In this document: positions 1 through 9,780 of the stretch, in pieces
Position numbering within the stretch: the first letter of the stretch is position 1
Layout: every line of letters starts with the position of its first letter
Assembly: GCA_945897805.1 (NCBI GenBank)
Contig: CAMDFX010000006.1
Span: 105,220-169,219, forward strand
Direction: 5' to 3'
DNA: 64,000 nucleotides
From: Chryseobacterium gleum
GTDB taxonomy: Bacteria; Bacteroidota; Bacteroidia; Flavobacteriales_D; Crocinitomicaceae
Made by a program: the position numbers and the translations under genes
Notes under the pieces: model-generated
What the model saw: the letters and a program-made list of their open reading frames with translations, nothing else
Database searches by the model: none
Told to the model about the DNA's origin: nothing

Positions 1-1
1 T

Positions 2-223
2 AACATTCTTTCTATCAGAAACAGAAATGTCTTGGGAATTGAAAATAATTCAATTGAAGTCGGACAAAGAGCAGATTTAACGATTTTTTCTCCAAATGAA
101 AAATGGACTTTTGAAAAAAAGGATGTCGTTTCTTCGACTTATAATTCACCGTTTATTGGAAAAGTTTTGACCGGAAATATCCTAGGAATCATAAATAACG
201 GTAAATTAGCAATCAAAGAATAA
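2..223 (+). CDS. Dihydroorotase-like amidohydrolase, C-terminal fragment (truncated by window start)
   Basis: Open frame from base 2: NILSIRNRNVLGIENNSIEVGQRADLTIFSPNEKW...; the 'G.I..G..ADL.iF.p' tail is typical of the dihydroorotase/amidohydrolase C-terminus. Confidence 0.7.
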   Translation, partial: NILSIRNRNVLGIENNSIEVGQRADLTIFSPNEKWTFEKKDVVSSTYNSPFIGKVLTGNILGIINNGKLAIKE

Positions 224-229
224 AGCTCA

Positions 230-796
230 ATGACTAAAAAAACAGCTTTTTTAAAACAATTTTGGCAAGAAAAGAAAATGGTTGGAGCGATGAGCCCCAG
301 CTCTAAATATTTGGCGCATAAAATGCTCAGAAATATCGATTTCAAAAAAGCAAAAGTCATTGTTGAACTTGGACCAGGAACAGGCGTTTTCACGAAGAAA
401 CTTTTAGAATTCATGCAACCAGATGCAAAATTGCTGGTTTTTGAATTAAATGATACTTTTTACGAACAATTAAAGGAAGAAATTACCGACGATAGAATGA
501 TCCTAATTCACGACAGTGCTGAATTCATTCAAAAATATTTAAGTGACGCTGGTTTTATTCACGTTGATTACATCATTTCCTCTCTTCCTTTGGCAGTTTT
601 TCCAAATAAATTGAAAACGAATATCATCAATGTTTCTTATGAAACCCTAAAAAATCAAGGAAAATACATCCAATTTCAATATTCTCTCAATTCAAAAAGA
701 CTTTTGGAAAATAGATTTGACGCTGTTCATTTGGCTTTTACACCTCTAAATTTTCCACCTGCATTCGTCTATACTTGCATCAAAGACAAAGCTTAA
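230..796 (+). CDS. SAM-dependent methyltransferase (phospholipid N-methyltransferase / rRNA dimethylase-like)
   Basis: VIVELGPGTGVFTKKLLE SAM-binding motif I. Confidence 0.75.
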   Translation: MTKKTAFLKQFWQEKKMVGAMSPSSKYLAHKMLRNIDFKKAKVIVELGPGTGVFTKKLLEFMQPDAKLLVFELNDTFYEQLKEEITDDRMILIHDSAEFIQKYLSDAGFIHVDYIISSLPLAVFPNKLKTNIINVSYETLKNQGKYIQFQYSLNSKRLLENRFDAVHLAFTPLNFPPAFVYTCIKDKA

Positions 797-805
797 ATTT
801 TTATT

Positions 806-1399
806 TTGGTTAAATTCAGCTATTTTGTTGTTCACAAACCTTATGGTTACATTTCCCAATTTTCAGGAGAAAAAAATGTTTTGACATTGCAAAATTTAAT
901 TGCAGAAAATCAATTAAACAACTTTTCTAAAGATATTTATCCCGTTGGAAGACTTGACAAAGACAGCGAAGGTTTGCTTCTGTTAACAAACGACAATCAA
1001 CTCAAAACAAATTTATTAGACCCAAAAAATGAACATTTCAAAACTTATTGGGTTCAAGTAGAAGGTGAAATTTCAGAGGAGGCAATTTTCAAATTGAAAT
1101 CTGGTGGCATTGAAATCAAGCACAATGGGAAATCACATAGTTGTTTGCCTGCAAAAGCTTCAAAATTAGAAAATATCGAAATTCAGGAACGCAATCCACC
1201 GATTCGTTTTCGAGCAAATATTCCAACTTCTTGGATTGAAATTCAACTTCGAGAAGGAAAAAATCGACAAATAAGAAAAATGACTGCTGCTGTCGGTTTT
1301 CCAACGTTGCGCTTAATTCGAGTTGGAATTCAAAAATTAGAAATTATCCAATTTCCATTAGGAACTGTGACAGAAATCAAATTGAAGGAAATTCAATGA
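806..1399 (+). CDS. Pseudouridine synthase, RsuA/RluE family
   Basis: HKPYGYISQF, PVGRLDKDSEGLLLLTND, EGKNRQIRKMTAAVGFPTLRLIRVGI motifs; apparent TTG start. Confidence 0.88.
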   Translation: MVKFSYFVVHKPYGYISQFSGEKNVLTLQNLIAENQLNNFSKDIYPVGRLDKDSEGLLLLTNDNQLKTNLLDPKNEHFKTYWVQVEGEISEEAIFKLKSGGIEIKHNGKSHSCLPAKASKLENIEIQERNPPIRFRANIPTSWIEIQLREGKNRQIRKMTAAVGFPTLRLIRVGIQKLEIIQFPLGTVTEIKLKEIQ

Positions 1400-1400
1400 T

Positions 1401-2384
1401 CTATTCAAGAATTAATTTCTTGCTACTTCTCCCCGATTCTGAATTGATATTCAGCATATAAACACCTTTTTCTAAGTTTTGTAAATTTACTTTTATAAAG
1501 CTTTCAACTGAAAAAGAATCTATAATTTTCCCTGAAAGATCCAAAATCTGAATATCGCAATATTCCGATGTAGCGATTGAGATTTCAGTTTTTGCAGGAT
1601 TCGGATAAATACTAAAAATTTGAACGTTTTCATTTATTCCCAAAATCCCCTGGTGTATCACTCCCACTCCATCTAAATCAAAACCGCCTGATTCAAAAGC
1701 TGTTGGGAAAGGATCATTGACCATATTTCCAAAACTATCAAAAGTGGCAAAGAGCGAATCAATCGAACCAACAACATCTACAATTCTCACATGTGTGATG
1801 TAATCTAAATTTAAAAGAGAATCTTGCGGCAAATCTGATAAATCAAAAGGCGTACCAAATCCTTGTTCATATTTTCCTGCAAAATTATTCAAATAGCGAC
1901 AATCAATGAATTCAAAACCACCAATTTGATTAGCAAAAGGAACTTCAGTGTGAGCTGGAAAACGCAGGAAATGAATACCGTCTGAACTTACTTCCACAAA
2001 TGCCAATTCTAAAAAGTTGGCTAAAAAACTATTTTCAAAAACGGCGAAATCAGCACCAATTCCATTTTTTATCGGTGCATCAAAAGTCAATGTTGCGATT
2101 CCACCATCACCTAAACTCACAATATCAGCACTATTTCCTTCTGCTTGATACAATGCAGCTTCAGGAAGTCCATAAGTTGCTTTATTTACATCATTTAGCG
2201 CAAAATTGGTATCAGAAATATTCAAAAATCCCCGAGTCAATTCTATTCCAGTAGCCCAACTGACAAAGATATTGCTGTCTTTTGAAATAGCATTCGTTCC
2301 GCTTTCATTCGCCGCAGGAGCGTAAGATTGGCTATGAATTGAGAAAGAAATCAATCCAACGAAAAAAGTAATTATTCTACTCAT
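1401..2384 (-). CDS. T9SS type A sorting domain-containing cell-surface protein, last gene of the cobalamin riboswitch operon
   Basis: Signal peptide; C-terminal IYPNPAKTEISI...GVYMLNINSESGRSSKKLILE sorting domain; overlaps the upstream gene by 8 nt. Confidence 0.75.
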   Translation of the reverse strand: MSRIITFFVGLISFSIHSQSYAPAANESGTNAISKDSNIFVSWATGIELTRGFLNISDTNFALNDVNKATYGLPEAALYQAEGNSADIVSLGDGGIATLTFDAPIKNGIGADFAVFENSFLANFLELAFVEVSSDGIHFLRFPAHTEVPFANQIGGFEFIDCRYLNNFAGKYEQGFGTPFDLSDLPQDSLLNLDYITHVRIVDVVGSIDSLFATFDSFGNMVNDPFPTAFESGGFDLDGVGVIHQGILGINENVQIFSIYPNPAKTEISIATSEYCDIQILDLSGKIIDSFSVESFIKVNLQNLEKGVYMLNINSESGRSSKKLILE

Positions 2385-3417
2385 AAATCAAGATTGAATT
2401 TGGATTTAAACCAACATGAAATTGGCTTAAAAAATCTCCATTAACGTTGTACTTCAAAATATTTCCGGTATTGGTATAACCCTTTGAATCAAACAAATAT
2501 ATCTGTTGACTTGAACTTCTGAAATACGTATTTGAAAGCGTCGTAATTGAAGAATTATTGATAAAATTATCGTTTATCAATACATCAGTTTCTGCGTTGA
2601 AAAGCATCAATTTATTATTGTTTAAAATCAATAATCTGTTGTTCATCAATGCAATTTTGGAAGCATCGAAATCGTAACTTTCCAAAACTGTAAAATTATT
2701 TTGGTCGATTTTTTTCATGCGAGATGGAATCGTTGAGTAATTTCCTCTGGAAATAACATAAACGTCTCCTTGTCCATCCGTCACAATTGAACCTGGATTT
2801 TTTCCAACCACAATTTTTGTCAATTCTGTTTTTGAATTCAAATCAACCACGGAAACGGTAGAATCCAACACTAGCGCGTTCAAACCTCCTGAATTGGAGA
2901 CAAATAAATATTGACCAGAAATCGTCATTTGATCAGGATTAAGTCCTACGGGAATTCTTGATTCGATTTGAAAAGTGGCAGTATCCATCACATCTACAAA
3001 ACCGTCAAAACAGGAAATAAATGCTTTTGAGCCAAAAAAACGAATGCTTCGAGGCTGTTTGGCGTTTCCATTTGTCTGCATTGATATTTGTTGGATTGAG
3101 TTACCAGAGATCGCATCTAAAACTTCAATCGTACTAGAAACGTTCACAACAACGTAAATTTTATTTCCGTATCTAACCATTTCATTTCCTGTATCACCCA
3201 ACAATCTTCCTGATTTTTGAGTGAAAAATTGGTCATTTGAAGTTCCTGTTCCAAAATCTACCCAAGTCAAACTAGAATTATTTAGCTGAAACAATCCTTC
3301 ATTGAGCACCAACATGCCATTTTTAAGTATTGCTGGAGATTCAATTGTTTCTTCTTTTTTACAAGAATAAAATACCACCAACAAACTGATTAATAGTATA
3401 TATTTAATGAATTTCAT
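2377..3417 (-). CDS. YncE/BtuG-like beta-propeller surface lipoprotein
   Basis: Lipobox-like LVVFYSCKKEE; repeated propeller blades (VDVMDTATFQIESRIPVGLNPDQMTISGQYLFVSNSGG, VSVVDLNSKTELTKIVVGKNPGSIVTD). Confidence 0.78.
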   Translation of the reverse strand: MKFIKYILLISLLVVFYSCKKEETIESPAILKNGMLVLNEGLFQLNNSSLTWVDFGTGTSNDQFFTQKSGRLLGDTGNEMVRYGNKIYVVVNVSSTIEVLDAISGNSIQQISMQTNGNAKQPRSIRFFGSKAFISCFDGFVDVMDTATFQIESRIPVGLNPDQMTISGQYLFVSNSGGLNALVLDSTVSVVDLNSKTELTKIVVGKNPGSIVTDGQGDVYVISRGNYSTIPSRMKKIDQNNFTVLESYDFDASKIALMNNRLLILNNNKLMLFNAETDVLINDNFINNSSITTLSNTYFRSSSQQIYLFDSKGYTNTGNILKYNVNGDFLSQFHVGLNPNSILIYE

Positions 3418-5434
3418 AATTCAAGGAAATTAATAAATTAGTGCCCGGCATCACATAATAGCGGACAAATGCATAGGTTTGATTCAGTATATTTTTTACA
3501 TTCAAACTCAATCTCAAACTTTGTGTATTTGGCAAGGTAAAAGTGTGATAAATCGAAGCATCGAAAACATAAAATCCATCTATTCTATTGGCTTGGATAT
3601 TTTCATTCAACGCATAACGATTAGAAGTTGCCAAGCCAGAAATTGTAATTCCACTTTTGGATTTATGAGTGACTGTGAAATCAGCATTCAAAGTGTGTTG
3701 AGGTAAATAAGGCAACTGATTTTTATAGGTTGGCGAATTTTTATCTGATAAATCTTCCACCTTTTGGAACGAATAATTGACATTGGTTTCTAGTTTCAAT
3801 TCTGAAAAATTTCGTGTATGATTGAACTGAAAATCAGCACCAAAAACCTGCGCTTTGCCAATATTTTGAATTGACCAAATGAATAAATTTTTGGTTGGAA
3901 TGGCGACAATTTTATTTTCTACCAAGTTATAATAGGCATCTAATCTAAATTTGATCAGATTTCGGTGAATACTGTAATTATGAAAATTGCCAATATTGAA
4001 TTGATTTGCAATTTCTGGCTTCAGATTCAAATTCCCCAACGTATTATAATACAATTCATTGAACGTTGGAATTCGAAAAGATCGCTTCGCCCAAAAATTC
4101 AATCCACCAATGAAATACCTCCATTTTTCAGTTTGAAATGAGGCAAAAGGCGTAAAAACCAATCGCTTGATATTATTTCCTGTAATTGACTGCTTGTCAA
4201 CAAAAAACTGTTCTCCAACTTGAAGAACTAAATTAGATCTATTCCAATTTTTTTCGGTACCAAAAACTGCCTTTAATTGATATCTTTCAGGAGCTAAAAT
4301 TGCAGGTAAATTGCTGTTTAGCAAACTATAGCTCTGTTCAACTCCTCCAAAATAAATCAATTTTAATTTCTTCGATGAAGTAATTTCTATTATTTGGTAG
4401 ACAGAATCAAGTTCTCTTCTTTTTATGGACAATTTTCTGAATGAAAATCCATTTACAAAATGAGTATTGTAATATCTATTATCCAAGTAACCTGCAGTAT
4501 TTAAATAAGTTGAATCAATATAAATCAATTGTTCATTGCGCATTGAAGCATAAATTCTGAAAGGAAAAACTTGATCAAATCGGGTAAAATCTGCATTGAA
4601 TTGATTTGTCACATTTTTTAATCGTTGATTTGCAATATCATTATACAAAATCACAGCACCAGGAAGTCCTTTGTCAGATTGATTGAATTGATTGTTGATT
4701 CTAAAAACACTTTTACCCACTCTAAATCCTGATGAAAAACCGCCAAAACCTTCTTTAAAATCATTGTTGAGTCGCTTTCCTTGGTACAATTGATTCCCAT
4801 TTTCAATTTCGAAGTCATATCTGCCCGCAGCTTCGCGGTATTTGCCCATTAAAGAGAAAAAACTGCGATTATTGTTTACTTTCATTGCTAAATATGAATC
4901 AATTTGACCGAAAGAACCAACTTTTAACGCTGATCTAACTTGGTATTTGGGCATCGCAAAACTACTTTCAAAAGTTTCAATGCTAAGGCAACTTCCGCCG
5001 ATTAATGCAGAGATAGGATTTAAAAATCCCTGTGTGCCACCAATTGAAAGTGTAATTTTTTCTATGCTTTCAGTTTGAATATTACTCAAATCAAGTTGAC
5101 CAGTTTGGGTATTTTGCAATGAAAAACCATCCACTACAATTCCTGTTTGATTTCCATTTATTCCTCTAACTGAGATGGTTTTCATTCCGCCCAAACCACC
5201 GTAACTTTTCAATGAAACACCAACAAAGCGCTGCAACAATTGGCCTACATCTTCTGGTTGCAACGCTCTAATTTGCGATTTATTCAACTTTTGAACCTGA
5301 GAGTTTTCTATTTCAACGCGAAAATCAATCACCTCAATAGTGTCCAATTGATGACCCAATCTTTGGGCAAAAGTAGCCAAAGAAAAAAGTATCAAATAAA
5401 TGAAAATGAGGAATTTGAACATGATTAAAACCAA
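3404..5434 (-). CDS. TonB-dependent outer-membrane receptor, BtuB-like
   Basis: Plug motif VGQLLQRFVGVSLKSYGGLGGMKTISVRGINGNQTGIVVDG; C-terminal barrel with fRIPTFNELYYNTLGNLNLKPE; downstream of a cobalamin riboswitch. Confidence 0.88.
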   Translation of the reverse strand: MVLIMFKFLIFIYLILFSLATFAQRLGHQLDTIEVIDFRVEIENSQVQKLNKSQIRALQPEDVGQLLQRFVGVSLKSYGGLGGMKTISVRGINGNQTGIVVDGFSLQNTQTGQLDLSNIQTESIEKITLSIGGTQGFLNPISALIGGSCLSIETFESSFAMPKYQVRSALKVGSFGQIDSYLAMKVNNNRSFFSLMGKYREAAGRYDFEIENGNQLYQGKRLNNDFKEGFGGFSSGFRVGKSVFRINNQFNQSDKGLPGAVILYNDIANQRLKNVTNQFNADFTRFDQVFPFRIYASMRNEQLIYIDSTYLNTAGYLDNRYYNTHFVNGFSFRKLSIKRRELDSVYQIIEITSSKKLKLIYFGGVEQSYSLLNSNLPAILAPERYQLKAVFGTEKNWNRSNLVLQVGEQFFVDKQSITGNNIKRLVFTPFASFQTEKWRYFIGGLNFWAKRSFRIPTFNELYYNTLGNLNLKPEIANQFNIGNFHNYSIHRNLIKFRLDAYYNLVENKIVAIPTKNLFIWSIQNIGKAQVFGADFQFNHTRNFSELKLETNVNYSFQKVEDLSDKNSPTYKNQLPYLPQHTLNADFTVTHKSKSGITISGLATSNRYALNENIQANRIDGFYVFDASIYHTFTLPNTQSLRLSLNVKNILNQTYAFVRYYVMPGTNLLISLNYEIH

Positions 5435-5437
5435 ATG

Positions 5438-6397
5438 TTATTTTATCAATTTCTGGCAAGAAATAATTCCCTCTTTAGTCATCTGAACAAAATAGGTTCC
5501 TGATTCTAGATTGGAAACATCTATTTTAGAAAATTCTTGGTGTTCAAAAGATTGAAAAACTTTTCCTGTTAGGTCAACAATTTGAACTTTTCCGTTTCCG
5601 CCTTGAATTGATAGCCAATCATTGATCGGACTTGGATAAATTTTGAATTCTTGTTTTGCATGCTCTGAAATATTTTCCAGTGGAATAAAATCCAAATCAT
5701 CTAGCGCAAAATAAGCTGGAGTATTCATCCCAAAATCACCAACATCTGATGATTGCAATTCAAAACTCAAACCATAAACATTCTCTAAAGATGTCAAATC
5801 AACAGATTTCCAAGTGTTTAAAATGAAATCTTGCGCATTGTCTGCAAATCGAAAATCAGCCAAATAAACATCAACAGAACCTGTAATTTCATCTACTGAA
5901 TTCAAACCATTGATGGTCAATTTGAAAAAATCTTCGCCGTTAGTGCTATCAGCAATACCTTGCGCATTATTTAGAGATCCAAACTTTTTAGCATAAGCAT
6001 CACCGTCTCGCATCGAAATTCCTGCAAAGGTTGTGTTGGTAATTTTTGCAGTTTGTGGCATTCCAAGCTGCGGAAATGTAATTTTACCTGTGGGGTAGCA
6101 AATCGCATATTTTTCACTTGAATCAGCGCCTGAACCGGCAAAGGCACTGTATTGGTTTGAATAACCAGGAGTTGTTATGTCTGTCATATTGGAATAAACA
6201 AAGCCATTCCAATAGCCGCCAGCATCAGTATAATCGTTGGAAAAATAAATTCCCATGGCATTAAAACCGCCAGCGCCATCTGAACCGTTGTAATACGATT
6301 CTGCCTGTGGCAAAGTTAAACTCTCAAAATTAACGAATTGTGCGCTTGTGAACATCGCAATTGATGCGAAACAAGCAGTAAATACAATCTTCTTCAT
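5438..6397 (-). CDS. DUF4465-like T9SS-sorted secreted protein, first gene of the cobalamin riboswitch operon
   Basis: FESLTLPQAESYYNGSDGAGGF...YFSNDYTDAGGYWNGFVYSNMTD; C-terminal IYPSPINDWLSIQ...LESGTYFVQMTKEGIISCQKLIK. Confidence 0.72.
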   Translation of the reverse strand: MKKIVFTACFASIAMFTSAQFVNFESLTLPQAESYYNGSDGAGGFNAMGIYFSNDYTDAGGYWNGFVYSNMTDITTPGYSNQYSAFAGSGADSSEKYAICYPTGKITFPQLGMPQTAKITNTTFAGISMRDGDAYAKKFGSLNNAQGIADSTNGEDFFKLTINGLNSVDEITGSVDVYLADFRFADNAQDFILNTWKSVDLTSLENVYGLSFELQSSDVGDFGMNTPAYFALDDLDFIPLENISEHAKQEFKIYPSPINDWLSIQGGNGKVQIVDLTGKVFQSFEHQEFSKIDVSNLESGTYFVQMTKEGIISCQKLIK

Positions 6398-6514
6398 ACA
6401 TTATTTATTAAATAAAAAATAATACTAAGAAGAAATCAGGGACAGAAAATGCCCTTAAAAACAGATGAACCGTAAAGTAAATCCGACTTTATTCTGAAGT
6501 CTTCATTCAAAGAT

Positions 6515-6675
6515 TATTGGCAGATATTCTGACTTGCTCCAACTCTATTTCGCCTTCCCATCCTTGGCCTTCGGACAGTGACATATTGAAATAGATTTTA
6601 CAGAACTTACAGCTGCAGATACAGTTCTCGATTTACACGAGATTCCCTTTTAATCCAAAAAGATGGTACCAAAAA
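6515..6675 (-). ncRNA. Cobalamin (adenosylcobalamin-class) riboswitch
   Basis: Reverse complement reads GGTACC...AAAGGGAATCTCGTGTAAATCGAGAACTGTATCTGCAGCTGTAAG...TGTCACTG...GGGAAGGCG...GCAAGTCAGAATATCTGCCAA; the conserved GGGAA, GTGnAAnTC, CTGTAA, GTCACTG, GGGAAGG and B12-box AGTCAG..ATCTGCC elements appear in order. Confidence 0.93.
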
Positions 6676-6740
6676 TCTGAAACAAAGGTATAGAATAAAA
6701 TATAATAAAATAGATTTATTGCTATTTTTAGGAAAATACT

Positions 6741-6748
6741 TATATTTG
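6741..6748 (+). promoter_or_regulatory. Bacteroidota-type -7 promoter box (TATATTTG)
   Basis: Matches TAnnTTTG, 21 nt before the ATG at 6770. Confidence 0.5.
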
Positions 6749-6769
6749 TGCACACTAAAAAATTAAAAG

Positions 6770-7141
6770 ATGAAAAAAAGTTTATTTATTTTGTTAGCAG
6801 TTGTTGCTACATTTATTGCTTCTTGTTCTAAGGACGCAAAGATTAACCGTAGAATTGACGGAGAATGGAAAGTTGTATCTATCGGTGGTGCTTCGATTCC
6901 AGCAGATGAAAGTTACACTTGGAAGTTCAGTAAAGATGAAAAATTGACAGGAGATGGGACATATACTGAAGTTGATTCTTTTGGAACTTATTCTACTCCA
7001 TTTACTTATTCTGTTGGAAGCGAAAAAATTACACTAGTAATTGATGGTTTTTCTACCGTTCTTTCGGTTAATAAGTACGAAAAGAAGAAAGTTGAATTAA
7101 TTGACTCTGATGGAGATGTTTGGGTATTAGATCCTAAATAA
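6770..7141 (+). CDS. Lipocalin-like small lipoprotein, hypothetical
   Basis: Lipobox TFIASCSKD; IDGEWKVVSIGG lipocalin-like start; terminator follows. Confidence 0.6.
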   Translation: MKKSLFILLAVVATFIASCSKDAKINRRIDGEWKVVSIGGASIPADESYTWKFSKDEKLTGDGTYTEVDSFGTYSTPFTYSVGSEKITLVIDGFSTVLSVNKYEKKKVELIDSDGDVWVLDPK

Positions 7142-7161
7142 TATTTAATTTATAATAATTA

Positions 7162-7195
7162 AAAAAAGCCCAATTAACATTGGGCTTTTTTTTTG
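7162..7195 (+). terminator. Intrinsic terminator
   Basis: AAAAAAAGCCCAATTAACATTGGGCTTTTTTTTT hairpin with U-tract. Confidence 0.88.
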
Positions 7196-7270
7196 TAAAA
7201 ATGCTTATATTTATTAATAGAATCCAGCAAATCGTTCTTAGAATGAAGATTCTCTCGAGTCTTTTTTAAT

Positions 7271-8521
7271 TTAAACTCTTCCTGGATATACTTTCAACGC
7301 CTCTTCCAAACATTTCACCGCCTTGTGCAACGAATCTTGATTCAAAACATACGCAATTCTTGCTTCCTGAAGTCCAGCACCTTCTGTGGCATAAAAACCA
7401 TTTGCAGGCGCCATCATTACCGTTTGTCCTTCATATTCAAAATCTTCTAGTAACCATTGGCAAAATTTTTCGGCATTGTCCACTGGAAATTTAGCGACAC
7501 AATAAAAAGCGCCACTTGGCTTTGGACAAAAAACACCCGGAATTGCATTCAATCCGTCAACCATGATATTTCTTCTTGTTACATATTCTGAAACAACATC
7601 ATCGAAATATTTCTGTGGCGTTTGCAAAGCAGCTTCTGAGGCGATTTGATCAATTGTTGGGGGCGAAAGTCGCGCTTGACCGAATTTCAAAGCCGCTGAC
7701 ATGACTTCTTTATTCTTAGAAATCAATGCACCAATTCTTGCACCGCACATGGAATAACGTTTAGAAACAGAATCAATCATGATTACATTTTCTTCAATTC
7801 CTTTCAAATTCATGACAGAGAAAGGAACCGCTCCATCGTAACAAAATTCTCTGTAAACTTCATCTGCAAACAAGAACAAATCGTGTTTTTTAACGATTTC
7901 ACTCAATTGCTCTAATTCCTCTTTGGTATATAAATATCCTGTTGGATTCCCAGGATTACAAATGACTATTGCGCGGGTTTTAGAAGTTATCTTTTTCTCA
8001 AAATCTTCTACCGGAGGAAGTGCAAATCCACTTTCAATGCTAGAACCAACGGGCACAACTTTCAAACCTGCAGTAGTTGCAAATCCGTTGTAATTGGCAT
8101 AAAATGGTTCAGGAATAATTACTTCATCTCCTGGATCACAAGTAGTCATAAAACCAAAAATCAGTGCTTCAGAACCACCAGTTGTGATAATAATATCTTC
8201 AGCATTTACAGGGATTCCAGTTTTCTGATAATACAAAGCCAAATTATTTCTGTAAGACTCAAATCCTGCAGAATGGCTGTATTCAATCACTTTTTGATCA
8301 AAATTTCTAATCGCACTCAATGCAACCTCAGGAGTTTCAATATCTGGCTGACCAATATTTAAATGGTAAACGATTTTCCCTTGCTTTTTTGCTTTATCAG
8401 CATAAGGTACCAATTTTCTGATTGGAGAAGCTGGCATTTCAAGCGCCTTTTGAGATATTTTTGGCATAATTACTTTTTTTGATTCGCGAATATTAGGCTC
8501 AAAGCTACTAATTTTATTCAT
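7271..8521 (-). CDS. Class I/II PLP-dependent aminotransferase (aspartate aminotransferase-like)
   Basis: YHLNIGQPDIETPE, NPGNPTGYLYTKEEL, DEVYREFCYDG, DSVSKRYSMCGARIG. Confidence 0.88.
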   Translation of the reverse strand: MNKISSFEPNIRESKKVIMPKISQKALEMPASPIRKLVPYADKAKKQGKIVYHLNIGQPDIETPEVALSAIRNFDQKVIEYSHSAGFESYRNNLALYYQKTGIPVNAEDIIITTGGSEALIFGFMTTCDPGDEVIIPEPFYANYNGFATTAGLKVVPVGSSIESGFALPPVEDFEKKITSKTRAIVICNPGNPTGYLYTKEELEQLSEIVKKHDLFLFADEVYREFCYDGAVPFSVMNLKGIEENVIMIDSVSKRYSMCGARIGALISKNKEVMSAALKFGQARLSPPTIDQIASEAALQTPQKYFDDVVSEYVTRRNIMVDGLNAIPGVFCPKPSGAFYCVAKFPVDNAEKFCQWLLEDFEYEGQTVMMAPANGFYATEGAGLQEARIAYVLNQDSLHKAVKCLEEALKVYPGRV

Positions 8522-8562
8522 TTGATTTAATCGTAAACGGTCGAAATTCTTAAATTTGAAGC

Positions 8563-9321
8563 ATGAATTGTAAGCTAAAAAAATCCTTCTTCTTTTTTAT
8601 GATTCTTTTTTTGGTTTCTTGCGGCAATGGAGAAACAAAATTAGATAACGTTTCATCCAAAAGTACAAGTGAGACAAAAATTAAAATTGATACATTACAA
8701 AAAATAACCAACCAAATAAAACCTAGAATTGGTCTTGAACAAATGACAGATATTCAAACAATTAATCCATCGATTCATGTAGATTTAAAGTATGCAACGA
8801 CCGACAATTTTATGCACCAAATTTTATACAAAGACATTCCACATTTATATCTACAAAATGACGTTGCTGAAAGACTTTCAAAATGTCAAAAATTCTTAAA
8901 AAAAATAAATCCTTCACTGAGTCTTTTAATTTATGATGGCGTAAGACCTTTGACTGTGCAAAAAAACATGTGGAAAGCTTTAGATACAATTCCTGTCAAA
9001 GAAAGAACAAAATTTGTATCCAATCCCGCAAATGGAAGTTTGCATAATTACGGCGCTGCGGTTGATTTGACTATTTGTAATGAAAAAGGAATTGCTTTGG
9101 ATATGGGCGCTGGATTTGATGACATCAGAGAAATTGCTTATCCAAAATTTGAAGCTAAATTTTTAGCCAGTGGAGAACTAACAACCGAACAAATTGACAA
9201 TCGAAAATTACTGCGAAAAGTAATGTCGAGCGAAGGATTTACAAATATTCAAACAGAATGGTGGCATTTCAATGCCTGTTCAAGGAGATTTGCTAAGATC
9301 AAATACACCCTTTTGAAATGA
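8563..9321 (+). CDS. M15 D-alanyl-D-alanine dipeptidase, VanX/DdpX-like lipoprotein
   Basis: Lipobox FLVSCGNG; LLIYDGVRPLTVQKNMW, SLHNYGAAVDLT, EWWHFN zinc/catalytic motifs. Confidence 0.85.
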   Translation: MNCKLKKSFFFFMILFLVSCGNGETKLDNVSSKSTSETKIKIDTLQKITNQIKPRIGLEQMTDIQTINPSIHVDLKYATTDNFMHQILYKDIPHLYLQNDVAERLSKCQKFLKKINPSLSLLIYDGVRPLTVQKNMWKALDTIPVKERTKFVSNPANGSLHNYGAAVDLTICNEKGIALDMGAGFDDIREIAYPKFEAKFLASGELTTEQIDNRKLLRKVMSSEGFTNIQTEWWHFNACSRRFAKIKYTLLK

Positions 9322-9333
9322 CTAAAAATCAAA

Positions 9334-9358
9334 AACCCGGGTGGCCCCGGGTTTTTCT
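9334..9358 (+). terminator. Intrinsic terminator
   Basis: AAAACCCGGGTGGCCCCGGGTTTTT hairpin. Confidence 0.85.
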
Positions 9359-9743
9359 TACCTAACAATTCATACTACTACTGATGATGAACTTCTTATA
9401 TAATTTTCTTTTTAGTTATCTTTCTTCTACGATGCAATTTTAATATATTTTTTTAAAACTTCCAAATTTTTAACAACTAAAAATTTAATTTATTTTAAAC
9501 ATTACACAAACAGTGAATTACATCAACTAAAATTTTAATCTAAAATTCATTAAAAGTATGAATATTAACTGGTTTCCAAAACAATTACACTATTGAACAT
9601 TAAATTGAATTGCAATTTAAACTTTTAGAAATTGAATATGTTTGTTAAAATTGACAAGTTATTTACATTAATTTCAATGCTTGAAAATAAAATTTAACAT
9701 TGCTTTAATCCATTTTTTTACACAAAAATATCAGAGAAAAACT

Positions 9744-9751
9744 TATTTTTG
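9744..9751 (+). promoter_or_regulatory. Bacteroidota-type -7 promoter box (TATTTTTG)
   Basis: TAnnTTTG, 29 nt before the speDE ATG. Confidence 0.4.
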
Positions 9752-9780
9752 TATCTTCAATTTTAAAATAAAATATAGAA

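Noticed and set aside
9360-9780. Long (about 420 nt) AT-rich intergenic region upstream of speDE as a possible riboswitch or sRNA
   Set aside because: No conserved motif or convincing secondary structure recognised by eye; only a -7-like box near the gene is supportable
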